A DNA stretch of 38,236 nucleotides. Origin: an uncultured Alphaproteobacteria bacterium. Lineage in GTDB: Bacteria > Pseudomonadota > Alphaproteobacteria > RF32 > CAG-239. Location: positions 1-38,236 of the forward strand of contig CALXTI010000011.1 of assembly GCA_944391395.1 (NCBI GenBank), read 5' to 3'. This document shows, in pieces, positions 15,453-22,707 of the stretch (within the stretch, counting starts at the first letter, position 1; every line of letters starts with the position of its first letter). Both the position numbers and the translations under genes were made by a program. Under the pieces are notes generated by a model. That model worked only from the letters and a program-made list of their open reading frames with translations, was not told the origin of the DNA and did no database searches.

Positions 15453-15936
15453 TTACCGCATCAATAATCTGTTTCATCAACCGCGGTTGATTGATAAAAT
15501 GAAAAACGACTTTAGACGTTCCGGTGCCGGAAAACAATATGTCGCCGTAGTTAAAAATACGTCCCAATATGCTTTGGCGGATTTCAACCGATTCAATCCT
15601 CTCACGGTGCAATTCTTCGGTCGTTACATTAATAATCCCCGTCCTTTTGACCACACGTTTGTTGGTGCAGACCATCTCAATTAAGTTGCGTTTCAGCCAG
15701 GCAGCAATCGTAAAAATCAGCAGTGCAATTACCGGAAGCCAGACAACGAAATAATACAAGGGTTGGTTATAACGCATTAAAGCCGAAGTATAGCTCAACG
15801 CCGCAAACACGGCAAAAAAGGACAAACATGTCAAGCAGCAGGGAATAATTAAAGCAAAATAGTGCAATCTGCCGACCAATTCTATTTCTTCCCCGGGCGT
15901 CAATGTGCTTGCCGTATATTGATATCTTCCGAGCAT
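15418..15936 (-). CDS. PH-domain (YdbS/bPH2-like) membrane protein
   Basis: The 172-residue inner-membrane protein starts with LTPGEEIELVGRLHYFALIIPC. Two membrane segments (about 27-48 and 60-83) follow, then a bacterial PH-type domain with VCTNKRVVKRTGIINVTTEELHRERIESVEIRQSILGRIFNYGDILFSGTGTS. The phrase from TEEL through GDI is the core signature of bPH2 proteins. Function in this family is mostly unknown; the segments indicate a membrane-bound scaffold. The 3' end overlaps mtnN on the other strand. AAGGAG is placed well before the ATG. Confidence 0.88.
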   Translation of the reverse strand: MLGRYQYTASTLTPGEEIELVGRLHYFALIIPCCLTCLSFFAVFAALSYTSALMRYNQPLYYFVVWLPVIALLIFTIAAWLKRNLIEMVCTNKRVVKRTGIINVTTEELHRERIESVEIRQSILGRIFNYGDILFSGTGTSKVVFHFINQPRLMKQIIDAVINRPLSLRPTT

Positions 15937-15973
15937 GCGTGTTCTCCTTGTATTTCTTATTGTTTATAAAATA

Positions 15974-15997
15974 CTATAAATTTTTTTTATTTGTCAA
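15974..15997 (-). promoter_or_regulatory. Putative promoter of the PH-domain gene
   Basis: On the minus strand a perfect TTGACA (15992-15997) is followed after 18 nt by TATTTT. The surrounding 15937-16042 is almost entirely A/T and contains a direct repeat AAATACTAT and a hairpin TATTAT-GTTT-ATAATA. Confidence 0.35.
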
Positions 15998-16042
15998 ATA
16001 CTATTATGTTTATAATAGACAAATTATTTAAAAAATGTAAAT

Positions 16043-16660
16043 TTATTTACGGCTGACGAATGGATTGTCCTTAATATAAAAACGCCACGGTTTGTCTTTG
16101 TAATCTTGCGCATAATCTATCCCCACCCTCGGCACGGCTTTGAAGTCATACCGTTGTGTGTTCGGTGCAAGCCAAAGCAAATTTCCGCTCAAATCAACAC
16201 CGTCATGAGTTTTGGCCTCAATACCCAAAGCCCGGCACAATTTTCCCGGCCCCGTCGTCAGATTTTTCACATCGTCCGTTTGCCGGCGTTTTTTCATTTC
16301 CTCAATTCCGGCGACCGGTTCCAGCGCCCGGATTAAAACCGCGTCGGCTTGTCCTTCGGGACCAACCACGACATTAAATTGATTGTACATGCCGTAAACG
16401 AAAAAAACATAAGCGCAGCCACCTTGACGAAACATCGTCGCCGTGCGTTTGGTCAGTTTGTTCGGATAAGCGTGGCAGGCTTTATCGCAACTGCCGATAT
16501 AAACTTCCAATTCGGTGATTTTTCCGGCCGTCAACACGCCGCCGATATTTGAACACAAGTATGCTCCCAACAATTCTTCTTTGGCAAATCGGAAAGGATC
16601 GCGGCAATAATGCTCCCGCGGTATCCGCTTATCTGAAAATTCAAGAGCCTGCATCGCCAT
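16043..16660 (-). CDS. mpg: DNA-3-methyladenine glycosylase (AAG/MPG type)
   Basis: This base-excision repair glycosylase removes alkylated purines. The 205 residues match the AAG family, with ELLGAYLCSNIGG near the start, ITELEVYIGSCDKACHAY carrying the catalytic Glu and the intercalating Tyr region, TKRTATMFRQGGCAYVFFVYGMYNQFNVV, ADAVLIRALEP, and the GPGKLCRALGI substrate-binding loop. The length is typical of bacterial members. It starts 18 nt after the end of mnmA and is the last gene of the rmuC-murG-mnmA-mpg run. Confidence 0.95.
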   Translation of the reverse strand: MAMQALEFSDKRIPREHYCRDPFRFAKEELLGAYLCSNIGGVLTAGKITELEVYIGSCDKACHAYPNKLTKRTATMFRQGGCAYVFFVYGMYNQFNVVVGPEGQADAVLIRALEPVAGIEEMKKRRQTDDVKNLTTGPGKLCRALGIEAKTHDGVDLSGNLLWLAPNTQRYDFKAVPRVGIDYAQDYKDKPWRFYIKDNPFVSRK

Positions 16661-16678
16661 ATTTGCCGTCCGCGCTTT

Positions 16679-17758
16679 TTATCGGAAAGTTTCTTTGATA
16701 AAGCCGCCGCCCAAAACCATATCGCCATCGTACAAAACAACCGATTGTCCGGGAGCCACCGCTTTTTGCGGCGTCAAAAAATCCACGCGAACAGTTTTGT
16801 CTGCCCGCGGCGCAACATGCACCTTAAACGGTTCTTGCGCCGAACGAACCTTGGCGGTTAAATCAATTTCTTTTGTGATTTCCGAAACCGAAAGCCAGCA
16901 TAAATTATCGGCGGTTAAACCTTTGCAGCCGCTGTCTTCTTCGTAACCAACGACAACTTCATTTGTCTGCGGTCGGATTTCCAAAACATACAATGGTTTT
17001 TCCGCCGAAAGCCCCATGCCGCGGCGCTGACCGACCGTATAATTCCAAATTCCCTCATGCTGGCCTAAAACCTTGCCGTCAATCGTTACAAAATTTCCCG
17101 GTATCGGTTCTTGGTGTAATATGTCGTTTATCTCGCCGGAATAAAAATCCTGACTGTCTTTTTTATCATAAATATCAAGCCCTGCTTTTTCGGCAAACAA
17201 GCGCACTTCGTTTTTGGTGTATCGTCCGAGCGGCATAACCGCTTTGCTTAACTGTTCTTGTGACAGACGATATAAAAAATACGACTGGTCGCGTTTTTTT
17301 TCCAATCCGCGGAACAGCTGCCAGCGGCCGGCATCTTTGTCATAACCGATGCGGGCATAATGACCGGTGGCAAATTTATCAAAAACAATGCCGTTTGCAG
17401 CCGCCGTTCGCGGCAATGTATCAAACTTAATGCTTGAATTGCAAATCACGCATGGATTTGGCGTCCGTCCTGCCAAATATTCTGCTTTAAAGTTTTCCAA
17501 CACGATTTTTTTATATTCTTCGCCGCAATCCAAAACATAATAAGGAATATCCAGATTCTCAGCCACCTTTTTAGCTGCGGCAATATCCTGTTCCTGATGC
17601 GGGCTGAAACATCCTTTGATTTTTTTGTTGCTGCCGAAATCCGTATTTTTATCCCAGATTGACATGGTGGCACCGATAACTTCAAATCCGTTTTTCTTCA
17701 GCAAATACGCCGTTGCCGCCGAATCAACTCCGCCGCTTAAACCAACCAACACTTTCAT
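16679..17758 (-). CDS. mnmA: tRNA-specific 2-thiouridylase MnmA, variant active site
   Basis: This enzyme thiolates U34 of Lys, Glu and Gln tRNAs. The 359-residue protein has the PP-loop MKVLVGLSGGVDSAATA, ATGHYARIG, and the TVGQRRGMGLSAEKPLYV segment. The first catalytic Cys region reads TPNPCVICNSSIKF (Cys103, Cys106), a CxxC rather than the common DxxC. The usual second catalytic Cys in DSTGICFIG is not found: the matching stretch is DSQDFYSGEI, with Tyr206 near the Cys position. This may be a subtype with different sulfur chemistry. The ATG at 17758, 2 nt after the murG stop, is preferred to the upstream ATG at 17782 inside murG. Confidence 0.9.
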   Translation of the reverse strand: MKVLVGLSGGVDSAATAYLLKKNGFEVIGATMSIWDKNTDFGSNKKIKGCFSPHQEQDIAAAKKVAENLDIPYYVLDCGEEYKKIVLENFKAEYLAGRTPNPCVICNSSIKFDTLPRTAAANGIVFDKFATGHYARIGYDKDAGRWQLFRGLEKKRDQSYFLYRLSQEQLSKAVMPLGRYTKNEVRLFAEKAGLDIYDKKDSQDFYSGEINDILHQEPIPGNFVTIDGKVLGQHEGIWNYTVGQRRGMGLSAEKPLYVLEIRPQTNEVVVGYEEDSGCKGLTADNLCWLSVSEITKEIDLTAKVRSAQEPFKVHVAPRADKTVRVDFLTPQKAVAPGQSVVLYDGDMVLGGGFIKETFR

Positions 17759-17759
17759 C

Positions 17760-18854
17760 TTATTGTTCCCCATTCTTGGCAAAAGTTTGTATTTTTTGCG
17801 CCAACGTTTTGTTGTTTGTTATTTTTAAGCCGCTGTTTTTCATATTTTCAACATATTTCTCGCGATTTTGATAAACTTCCGCCAACGTATCTAAAAACAA
17901 CTTTCCGTTATTTAATTTTTCATCGGCGATGATTTGACAATACCCTTTATCAGCAAACGATTTGGCGTTCAACATCTGTTCGCCGCGGCTGGAACCCGTG
18001 GGCAGAGGCACCAAAACCATCGGTTTATTTAAACTCAACAACTCAAAAATAGAATTTGAACCGGCGCGCGAAACCACGACATCGGCGGCCTGCATAAAAT
18101 CTTTAAGCTCGGCATCAACATATTCAAACTGTTTGTAGCCTTCACAATCACCGTTTTCTTCAACCTGTCCTTTGCCGCAAATATGGATGATTTGATAGCG
18201 CTCTAACAATTCGGGCAGATTGTCGCGTACCGCCTGATTTAAGCTTTTGGCGCCCAAACTGCCGCCGATGACCATGACAATCGGTTTATCGGCTTTAAAA
18301 CCGCAAAATTTGCAAGCACGCGCTTTGTCGCCGTTTAATAATCTATCAGAAAGCACCGGTCCGATATATTCCACTTTTTTCTTATCTTTGACATATTTGA
18401 TCGTATCTTCAAAGGTGGTGAAAAACTTGGTAACAAACGGCAAAGACATTTTGTTGGCAAGCCCCGGCGTAACATCGGATTCATGCATCACCACCGGACA
18501 GCCGTTTAGCTTTCCCGCCACCACCACCGGAAACGAAACAAAACCGCCTTTGGAAAAAACAATATCCGGTTTTTCCTTAAACACAATCCAAACCGCCTGC
18601 AAAACACCGAACGGGATTTTGAGCATATCCCAAAAATTCTGCCACGAAAAATAGCGCCGCAGCTTGCCGGTGAATATCGGGTAATATCTTACTTCCGGAA
18701 ATTTAGCGATTAAATCTTTTTCAATTCCCTGATAAGAGCCGATATAGCACACCTGCCAACCTTGTTCCAAAAACAACGGAATCAAATTTAAATTAAGCGT
18801 TACATGGCCGGCCGAACCGCCGCCGGTAAAAATAATTTTTTTAATTTTCTTCAT
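17760..18854 (-). CDS. murG: MurG-type UDP-GlcNAc transferase, Firmicutes-like
   Basis: This peripheral membrane glycosyltransferase adds GlcNAc to lipid I to make lipid II. The 364 residues show TGGGSAGHVTLNLNLIP at the N-terminus, FSKGGFVSFPVVVAGKL, HESDVTPGLANKMSLPF, VIGGSLGAKSLNQAVRDNLPELL, and SRAGSNSIFELLSLNKPMVLVPLP for UDP-GlcNAc binding. HESDVTPGLANK and YIGSYQGIEKDLI are the wording of Firmicutes MurG; proteobacterial MurG has HEQN. It is also outside a division/cell-wall cluster, lying between rmuC (14-nt overlap) and mnmA. Both points suggest horizontal acquisition. Whether another murG exists elsewhere cannot be seen. Confidence 0.9.
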   Translation of the reverse strand: MKKIKKIIFTGGGSAGHVTLNLNLIPLFLEQGWQVCYIGSYQGIEKDLIAKFPEVRYYPIFTGKLRRYFSWQNFWDMLKIPFGVLQAVWIVFKEKPDIVFSKGGFVSFPVVVAGKLNGCPVVMHESDVTPGLANKMSLPFVTKFFTTFEDTIKYVKDKKKVEYIGPVLSDRLLNGDKARACKFCGFKADKPIVMVIGGSLGAKSLNQAVRDNLPELLERYQIIHICGKGQVEENGDCEGYKQFEYVDAELKDFMQAADVVVSRAGSNSIFELLSLNKPMVLVPLPTGSSRGEQMLNAKSFADKGYCQIIADEKLNNGKLFLDTLAEVYQNREKYVENMKNSGLKITNNKTLAQKIQTFAKNGEQ

Positions 18855-20205
18855 TTACAACCTCATTTATATCCGTTAGTTCTTTAATTTCATTTTCTTC
18901 ATCATAGTCCCATTCTATGGCCTTGCCGGTTTTGGCGCCGCGTTGTTTGAGTTGAGCCGCTAACGACAAGGCGTTTCCTTTGCCGGTGGAAAGCTTTTTT
19001 ATGGCCTGATCATAATTTTTGCGCGCCGCGTCAAGCGATTTATCAATACGCTGCATATCTTCGGTAAAATTAAACAACTTATCATAAAGCGAACCGCCCA
19101 ACTCGGCAATACGCGCCACGTTTTTGTTCTGATTTTCAATCTGCCAGAGGTTTTCTATCGTACGCAAAATCGGCAGCAACGACGACGGCGTGGTGATGGC
19201 AATATTTTTCTTATAAGCGTAATCGTATAACGTGTTATCGGCTTTGACCGCCTCCACATAAGCGCTTTCAATCGGAATAAAAATCACCACGTAATCCAAC
19301 GCATTGTTTTTGATAAGTTTTTGATAATCTTTACCGGAAAGCTCGTCAATATGGCTTCTGATGCACTGGATGTGTTTTTTTAGATACACCTGACGCAACG
19401 CCTCATCTTCGCAATTCACATAATTGACGTAATCATTTAAGGAAACCTTGGAATCTATAATCACGCTGCGTTCGTTGGGAAGCTTGATAATCACGTCCGG
19501 ACGCAGCATTTGATTTTCTTCATTGCGGAAAGTTTCTTGTTTTTCATAGTTAATATGTTCTTCCAAGCCGGAAATTTCCAAAATACGCTCCAGCTGAAAC
19601 TCACCCCAGTTGCCTTGAACCTTTTTGTTTCCCTTTAAGGCGGCGCTCAAATTTTCGGCATCTTTGCTTAAATTTTGGTTTAAGGTCAGCAGCGTTTTGA
19701 ACTGCTCATCAAACGAACTTTTGTTTTTCAAACTGTCCTGATGGACGCTCTCAACTTTGTTTTTGAACTCCGACATTTGTTCTTGGAAAGGCTTGAGCAT
19801 CAAATTAAACGCGTTTTTCTGTTCTTCGCCGAAACGGCTGTTTTGGGCTTTGATGACCTCGTTTGAAATGTCGCGGAATTTTAAGGCTAATTCTTCTTTG
19901 TTTTTCTCAAGATAAGCCAGTTTTTCTTCCATAAACCGTTTTTGATTGTCTATATCCGATTTTATTTTGGTGTTTTCTTCCAAAAGCTTGGCATTTTCGG
20001 CCGCCAGATTTTCACAACGGACGGAAACTTCCGCCAAGACGCGCTCTTTTTCTTGGCTTAAAACATCGGCCTGCGCCTTAAACAATTCCAGATTACGGAG
20101 TTTTTGCGCACGTTTGAAATAAAGTAATGCGAAGCTAACGCATAACATTAATAATACCGCACAACATATTGAAACAATATAAAAAAGTAAATTTTGGTCC
20201 ATCAT
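18841..20205 (-). CDS. rmuC: DNA recombination protein RmuC
   Basis: The 454-residue protein has an N-terminal membrane segment (about 7-28) and a long charged coiled coil (about 35-190, Glu/Lys rich). The RmuC domain, related to nuclease folds, follows: GNWGEFQLERILEISGLEEHINYEKQ, LRPDVIIKLPNERSVIIDSKVSLNDY, VVIFIPIESAYVEAV and ITTPSSLLPILRTIENLW. RmuC limits rearrangements at inverted repeats in E. coli. It heads the operon with murG, which overlaps its 3' end. The last 40 or so residues are acidic. Confidence 0.95.
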   Translation of the reverse strand: MMDQNLLFYIVSICCAVLLMLCVSFALLYFKRAQKLRNLELFKAQADVLSQEKERVLAEVSVRCENLAAENAKLLEENTKIKSDIDNQKRFMEEKLAYLEKNKEELALKFRDISNEVIKAQNSRFGEEQKNAFNLMLKPFQEQMSEFKNKVESVHQDSLKNKSSFDEQFKTLLTLNQNLSKDAENLSAALKGNKKVQGNWGEFQLERILEISGLEEHINYEKQETFRNEENQMLRPDVIIKLPNERSVIIDSKVSLNDYVNYVNCEDEALRQVYLKKHIQCIRSHIDELSGKDYQKLIKNNALDYVVIFIPIESAYVEAVKADNTLYDYAYKKNIAITTPSSLLPILRTIENLWQIENQNKNVARIAELGGSLYDKLFNFTEDMQRIDKSLDAARKNYDQAIKKLSTGKGNALSLAAQLKQRGAKTGKAIEWDYDEENEIKELTDINEVVNEEN

Positions 20206-20305
20206 CAGTTTTTACCGTTTTTGGTTTTTTCATGAAGTGAATTTTAGCCCGTTTGTTTGGCTTTGCAAGCACATTTAATAAGTTATGCCATAAGCTTTAA
20301 TGTGT

Positions 20306-21892
20306 TTAATCTTTTAACGATTTGACCAAAGCCTCGGCTGTTTTTAAACCGTCGGCGGCGGCTGAAGTAATGCCGCCGGCATAACCGGCACCTTCGCCAC
20401 ACGGATATAGCCCTTTCAGATTGCTTTGGCCGGTTTCATCGCGAACAATACGTATCGGCGATGAACTACGGGTTTCAGGCGCCGTCAATACGGCATCGGG
20501 CGTAGCAAAGCCATGCAATTTTTTATCCATTTCCACAATGGCGGCGCGCAATGTTTCCGTAATTTTTTCCGGTAAAACCTCGCTTATAGCGCTCAATGAA
20601 ACATCAGGACGATATGATGGTTTGACCTCGCCAAAGCGTTTGCTTTTTCTGTTTTTTAAGAAATCACCGACCAACTGCGCCGGCGCCCGATAATTTCCAC
20701 CGCCGGCCGCAAACGCGCGTTCCTCGATTTTACGCTGAAAATACATGCCTGCCAAAGGATGTTTGGAAGCAAAATCTTCTGTACCGACGCCGACCAACAA
20801 TGCCGCATTGGCGTTTTCTTCATCACGGGCATAAGCGCTCATGCCGTTGGTGACGACCCTTCCCGTTTCGGAAGCCGCCGCCACCACCCGACCGCCGGGG
20901 CACATGCAAAAAGTATATGCCGAGCGGCCGTTTGGCAGATGAACCGCCAGTTTATAATCCGCCGCGCCCAAACAAGCCACTTTTTCTTTGCCGTATTGGG
21001 CTTTGTTAATCAGGCTTTGCCGGTGTTCTATTCTGGCGCCGACGGCAAAGGGCTTTTGCTCGATTTTAACGCCTTGTTGATACAATATTTCAAAGGTGTC
21101 ACGCGCGCTGTGGCCGATGGCCAGAATCGCTTTTTCACAGGCAATTTCATCTTGCGTGCCATCGGGTTTTTCTATTTTTAGGGCTTTTAAGACATCATCT
21201 TGCACCACAAAACCCGTTACCTTGTGTTCAAACAAATATTTTCCACCCAAATTTTCAATCTTACGGCGGATATTTTTGACCATTTTCACCAGTTTGTCGG
21301 TGCCGATGTGCGGTTTGGCAAGATACAAAATTTCTTCCGGCGCGCCGGCAGCAACAAATTCTTCCAACACTTTGCGGGTGTATTGGTCTTTTTTGATGCC
21401 GGTTGCCAGTTTGCCGTCGGAAAACGTGCCGGCGCCACCCTCACCAAACTGCACGTTAGAAACAATATCCAAATTTCCGCTCTGCCAAAAGGCATCCACA
21501 TCGGCTTTGCGCCGCTCAACATCGCGACCGCGTTCCAAAAGCAACGGTTTCAAGCCGGCTTCAGCTAAAGCCAAACCGGCTAACATTCCCGCCGGACCGG
21601 TACCGATAACGACCGGCGGCAAAACAATCGTCTTACGCGGCAAAGTATAAACTTCTTCATCAGGCGCCGGTTCTATGTCTTTGTCAAAACAAATATTTTT
21701 CTCGTTTTTAAGCTGGCAATCTATCGTGCAGACATAGTGAATATCGTTTTTGCGGCGGGCATCAACGGCTTTTTTTATCAGACGCAATTCTGTAATTTCC
21801 TTTGCGGAAATATTGATTTTGGCTGCCGCAAGTTGTTTTATGGCCGTTAAATCCGCCGTCAATGGCGCTTTGATGTTTTTGATGCGTATCAT
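20306..21892 (-). CDS. FAD-dependent dehydrogenase, COG2509 family
   Basis: This cytoplasmic flavoprotein of 528 residues belongs to the large uncharacterised COG2509 group. An N-terminal 90-residue segment, which may bind nucleic acid or ligand, precedes the FAD-binding motif VVIGTGPAGMLAGLALAEAGLKPLLLERG. SNVQFGEGGAGTFSDGKLATGIK is diagnostic of the family. AILAIGHSARDTFEIL, GGRVVAAASETGRVVTNGMS and the C-terminal LYPCGEGAGYAGGITSAAADGLKTAEAL complete the FAD fold. Length is standard. No physiological substrate is established. It is monocistronic, with about 100 nt to rmuC. Confidence 0.9.
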   Translation of the reverse strand: MIRIKNIKAPLTADLTAIKQLAAAKINISAKEITELRLIKKAVDARRKNDIHYVCTIDCQLKNEKNICFDKDIEPAPDEEVYTLPRKTIVLPPVVIGTGPAGMLAGLALAEAGLKPLLLERGRDVERRKADVDAFWQSGNLDIVSNVQFGEGGAGTFSDGKLATGIKKDQYTRKVLEEFVAAGAPEEILYLAKPHIGTDKLVKMVKNIRRKIENLGGKYLFEHKVTGFVVQDDVLKALKIEKPDGTQDEIACEKAILAIGHSARDTFEILYQQGVKIEQKPFAVGARIEHRQSLINKAQYGKEKVACLGAADYKLAVHLPNGRSAYTFCMCPGGRVVAAASETGRVVTNGMSAYARDEENANAALLVGVGTEDFASKHPLAGMYFQRKIEERAFAAGGGNYRAPAQLVGDFLKNRKSKRFGEVKPSYRPDVSLSAISEVLPEKITETLRAAIVEMDKKLHGFATPDAVLTAPETRSSSPIRIVRDETGQSNLKGLYPCGEGAGYAGGITSAAADGLKTAEALVKSLKD

Positions 21893-21959
21893 ATTCTTTC
21901 CTCTTTGGCGGTTATTTTAATAATGAATTTAAAAAAATTCAATAAAATACATTTGTATA

Positions 21960-21990
21960 TTGACAAAAATTATCGTTTGTGTCATATTAT
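21960..21990 (+). promoter_or_regulatory. Putative promoter of the 22032 gene
   Basis: TTGACA at 21960-21965 is followed by CATATT after 17 nt, or TATTAT after 19 nt. The transcript would begin near 21997, leaving a short A/T-rich leader without a strong ribosome-binding site. Confidence 0.45.
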
Positions 21991-22031
21991 ATAACAAGTA
22001 AGGATTATTGTTAAATTAAAAAATAAAGTGT

Positions 22032-22508
22032 ATGGAAAAAATTTTAGAGTTCATGCAGCCGGGAAATTTTATTTTTGTTAATGATTTCTCAGGTTGGGGA
22101 GCGGAAGCTGAAGTTCCAGGATTTGTCTGGGGCAACGGCGGACTGGAGGAGAATTGCCTGCTCGCACCGGACGGAAGCAGGTTGATGTTGCAGTCAACCT
22201 TTCTGCGGCGCGGCAACCACTTGAGTGTTTCTTTGCGCCGCAACGGTGAAGAAATTGAAAAAGTCAAATTGGGAGATGTATTTCCCGAACAGGACGTGGT
22301 TATTGCCACTTGTGGTGAAAGCCTGCAGTTCTTTGCCCCTGTGTGCAAGACTAAGCGGGAACTTATCCGTTTCTTAGGCAGAGTGGTTGATTTCTGCGAA
22401 AAGCATGAAATGCGCAACTCCCGTTTCCTTGATGAAGCGGAAGACCTGGCCATGTGGCTTTACCGCCACAACCCCAACAAAGTCCAAGAAAAGGACTGGG
22501 GAATCTAA
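22032..22508 (+). CDS. Hypothetical protein, unknown family
   Basis: The product is a 158-residue soluble protein with no signal peptide or membrane segment. The N-terminal half looks like beta strands rich in Gly, Trp and Phe (FVNDFSGWGAEAEVPGFVWGNGG, RLMLQSTFLRRGNHLSVSLRRNGEE). The C-terminal half is helical and charged (KTKRELIRFLGRVVDFCEKHEMRNSRFLDEAEDLAMWLYRHNP). I do not recognise a family. It has its own promoter candidate and a strong terminator directly after the stop, so it is a free-standing expressed gene. The start ATG lacks a clear Shine-Dalgarno site, which is unusual here. Confidence 0.7.
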   Translation: MEKILEFMQPGNFIFVNDFSGWGAEAEVPGFVWGNGGLEENCLLAPDGSRLMLQSTFLRRGNHLSVSLRRNGEEIEKVKLGDVFPEQDVVIATCGESLQFFAPVCKTKRELIRFLGRVVDFCEKHEMRNSRFLDEAEDLAMWLYRHNPNKVQEKDWGI

Positions 22509-22510
22509 GA

Positions 22511-22549
22511 AAAAAAACGGTTGTTGCTTTATGCAACAGCCGTTTTTTT
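22511..22549 (+). terminator. Intrinsic terminator after the 22032 gene
   Basis: A 17-bp stem (22511-22527 with 22533-22549, one G-T pair) closes a TTTAT loop. The GC core CGGTTGTTGC is flanked by an A run before and a T run after, so it can also act on the minus strand. Confidence 0.9.
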
Positions 22550-22569
22550 ATTACATGCTTTACAGAAAA

Positions 22570-22684
22570 CCCCGAGTTTACTCGGGGCTGAATGCCAAGG
22601 TATCGTTAGATACCGTTCCACGCCAACGAGCGTGGTCAAACCGTTAGGTTTGTAACTACTATAGAACCCCCAGTTTACTGGGGG
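22570..22684. repeat. Array of five tandem hairpins, possible IS200/IS605-type non-autonomous element
   Basis: Five perfect short hairpins follow one another: 22570-22587 (CCCCGAG/CTCGGGG, loop TTTA), 22599-22614 (GGTATC/GATACC, loop GTTA), 22618-22635 (CCACGC/GCGTGG, loop CAACGA), 22637-22652 (CAAACC/GGTTTG, loop GTTA) and 22667-22684 (CCCCCAG/CTGGGGG, loop TTTA). The outer two are the same hairpin with one compensated base-pair swap. Matching subterminal palindromes are typical of IS200/IS605 ends, and the interior stems resemble the guide RNA these elements encode. No transposase is present. On the minus strand the last hairpin is followed by TTTT and may end gyrA transcription. Confidence 0.55.
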
Positions 22685-22707
22685 ATATCTATTTTCTAAC
22701 ACTTAGG

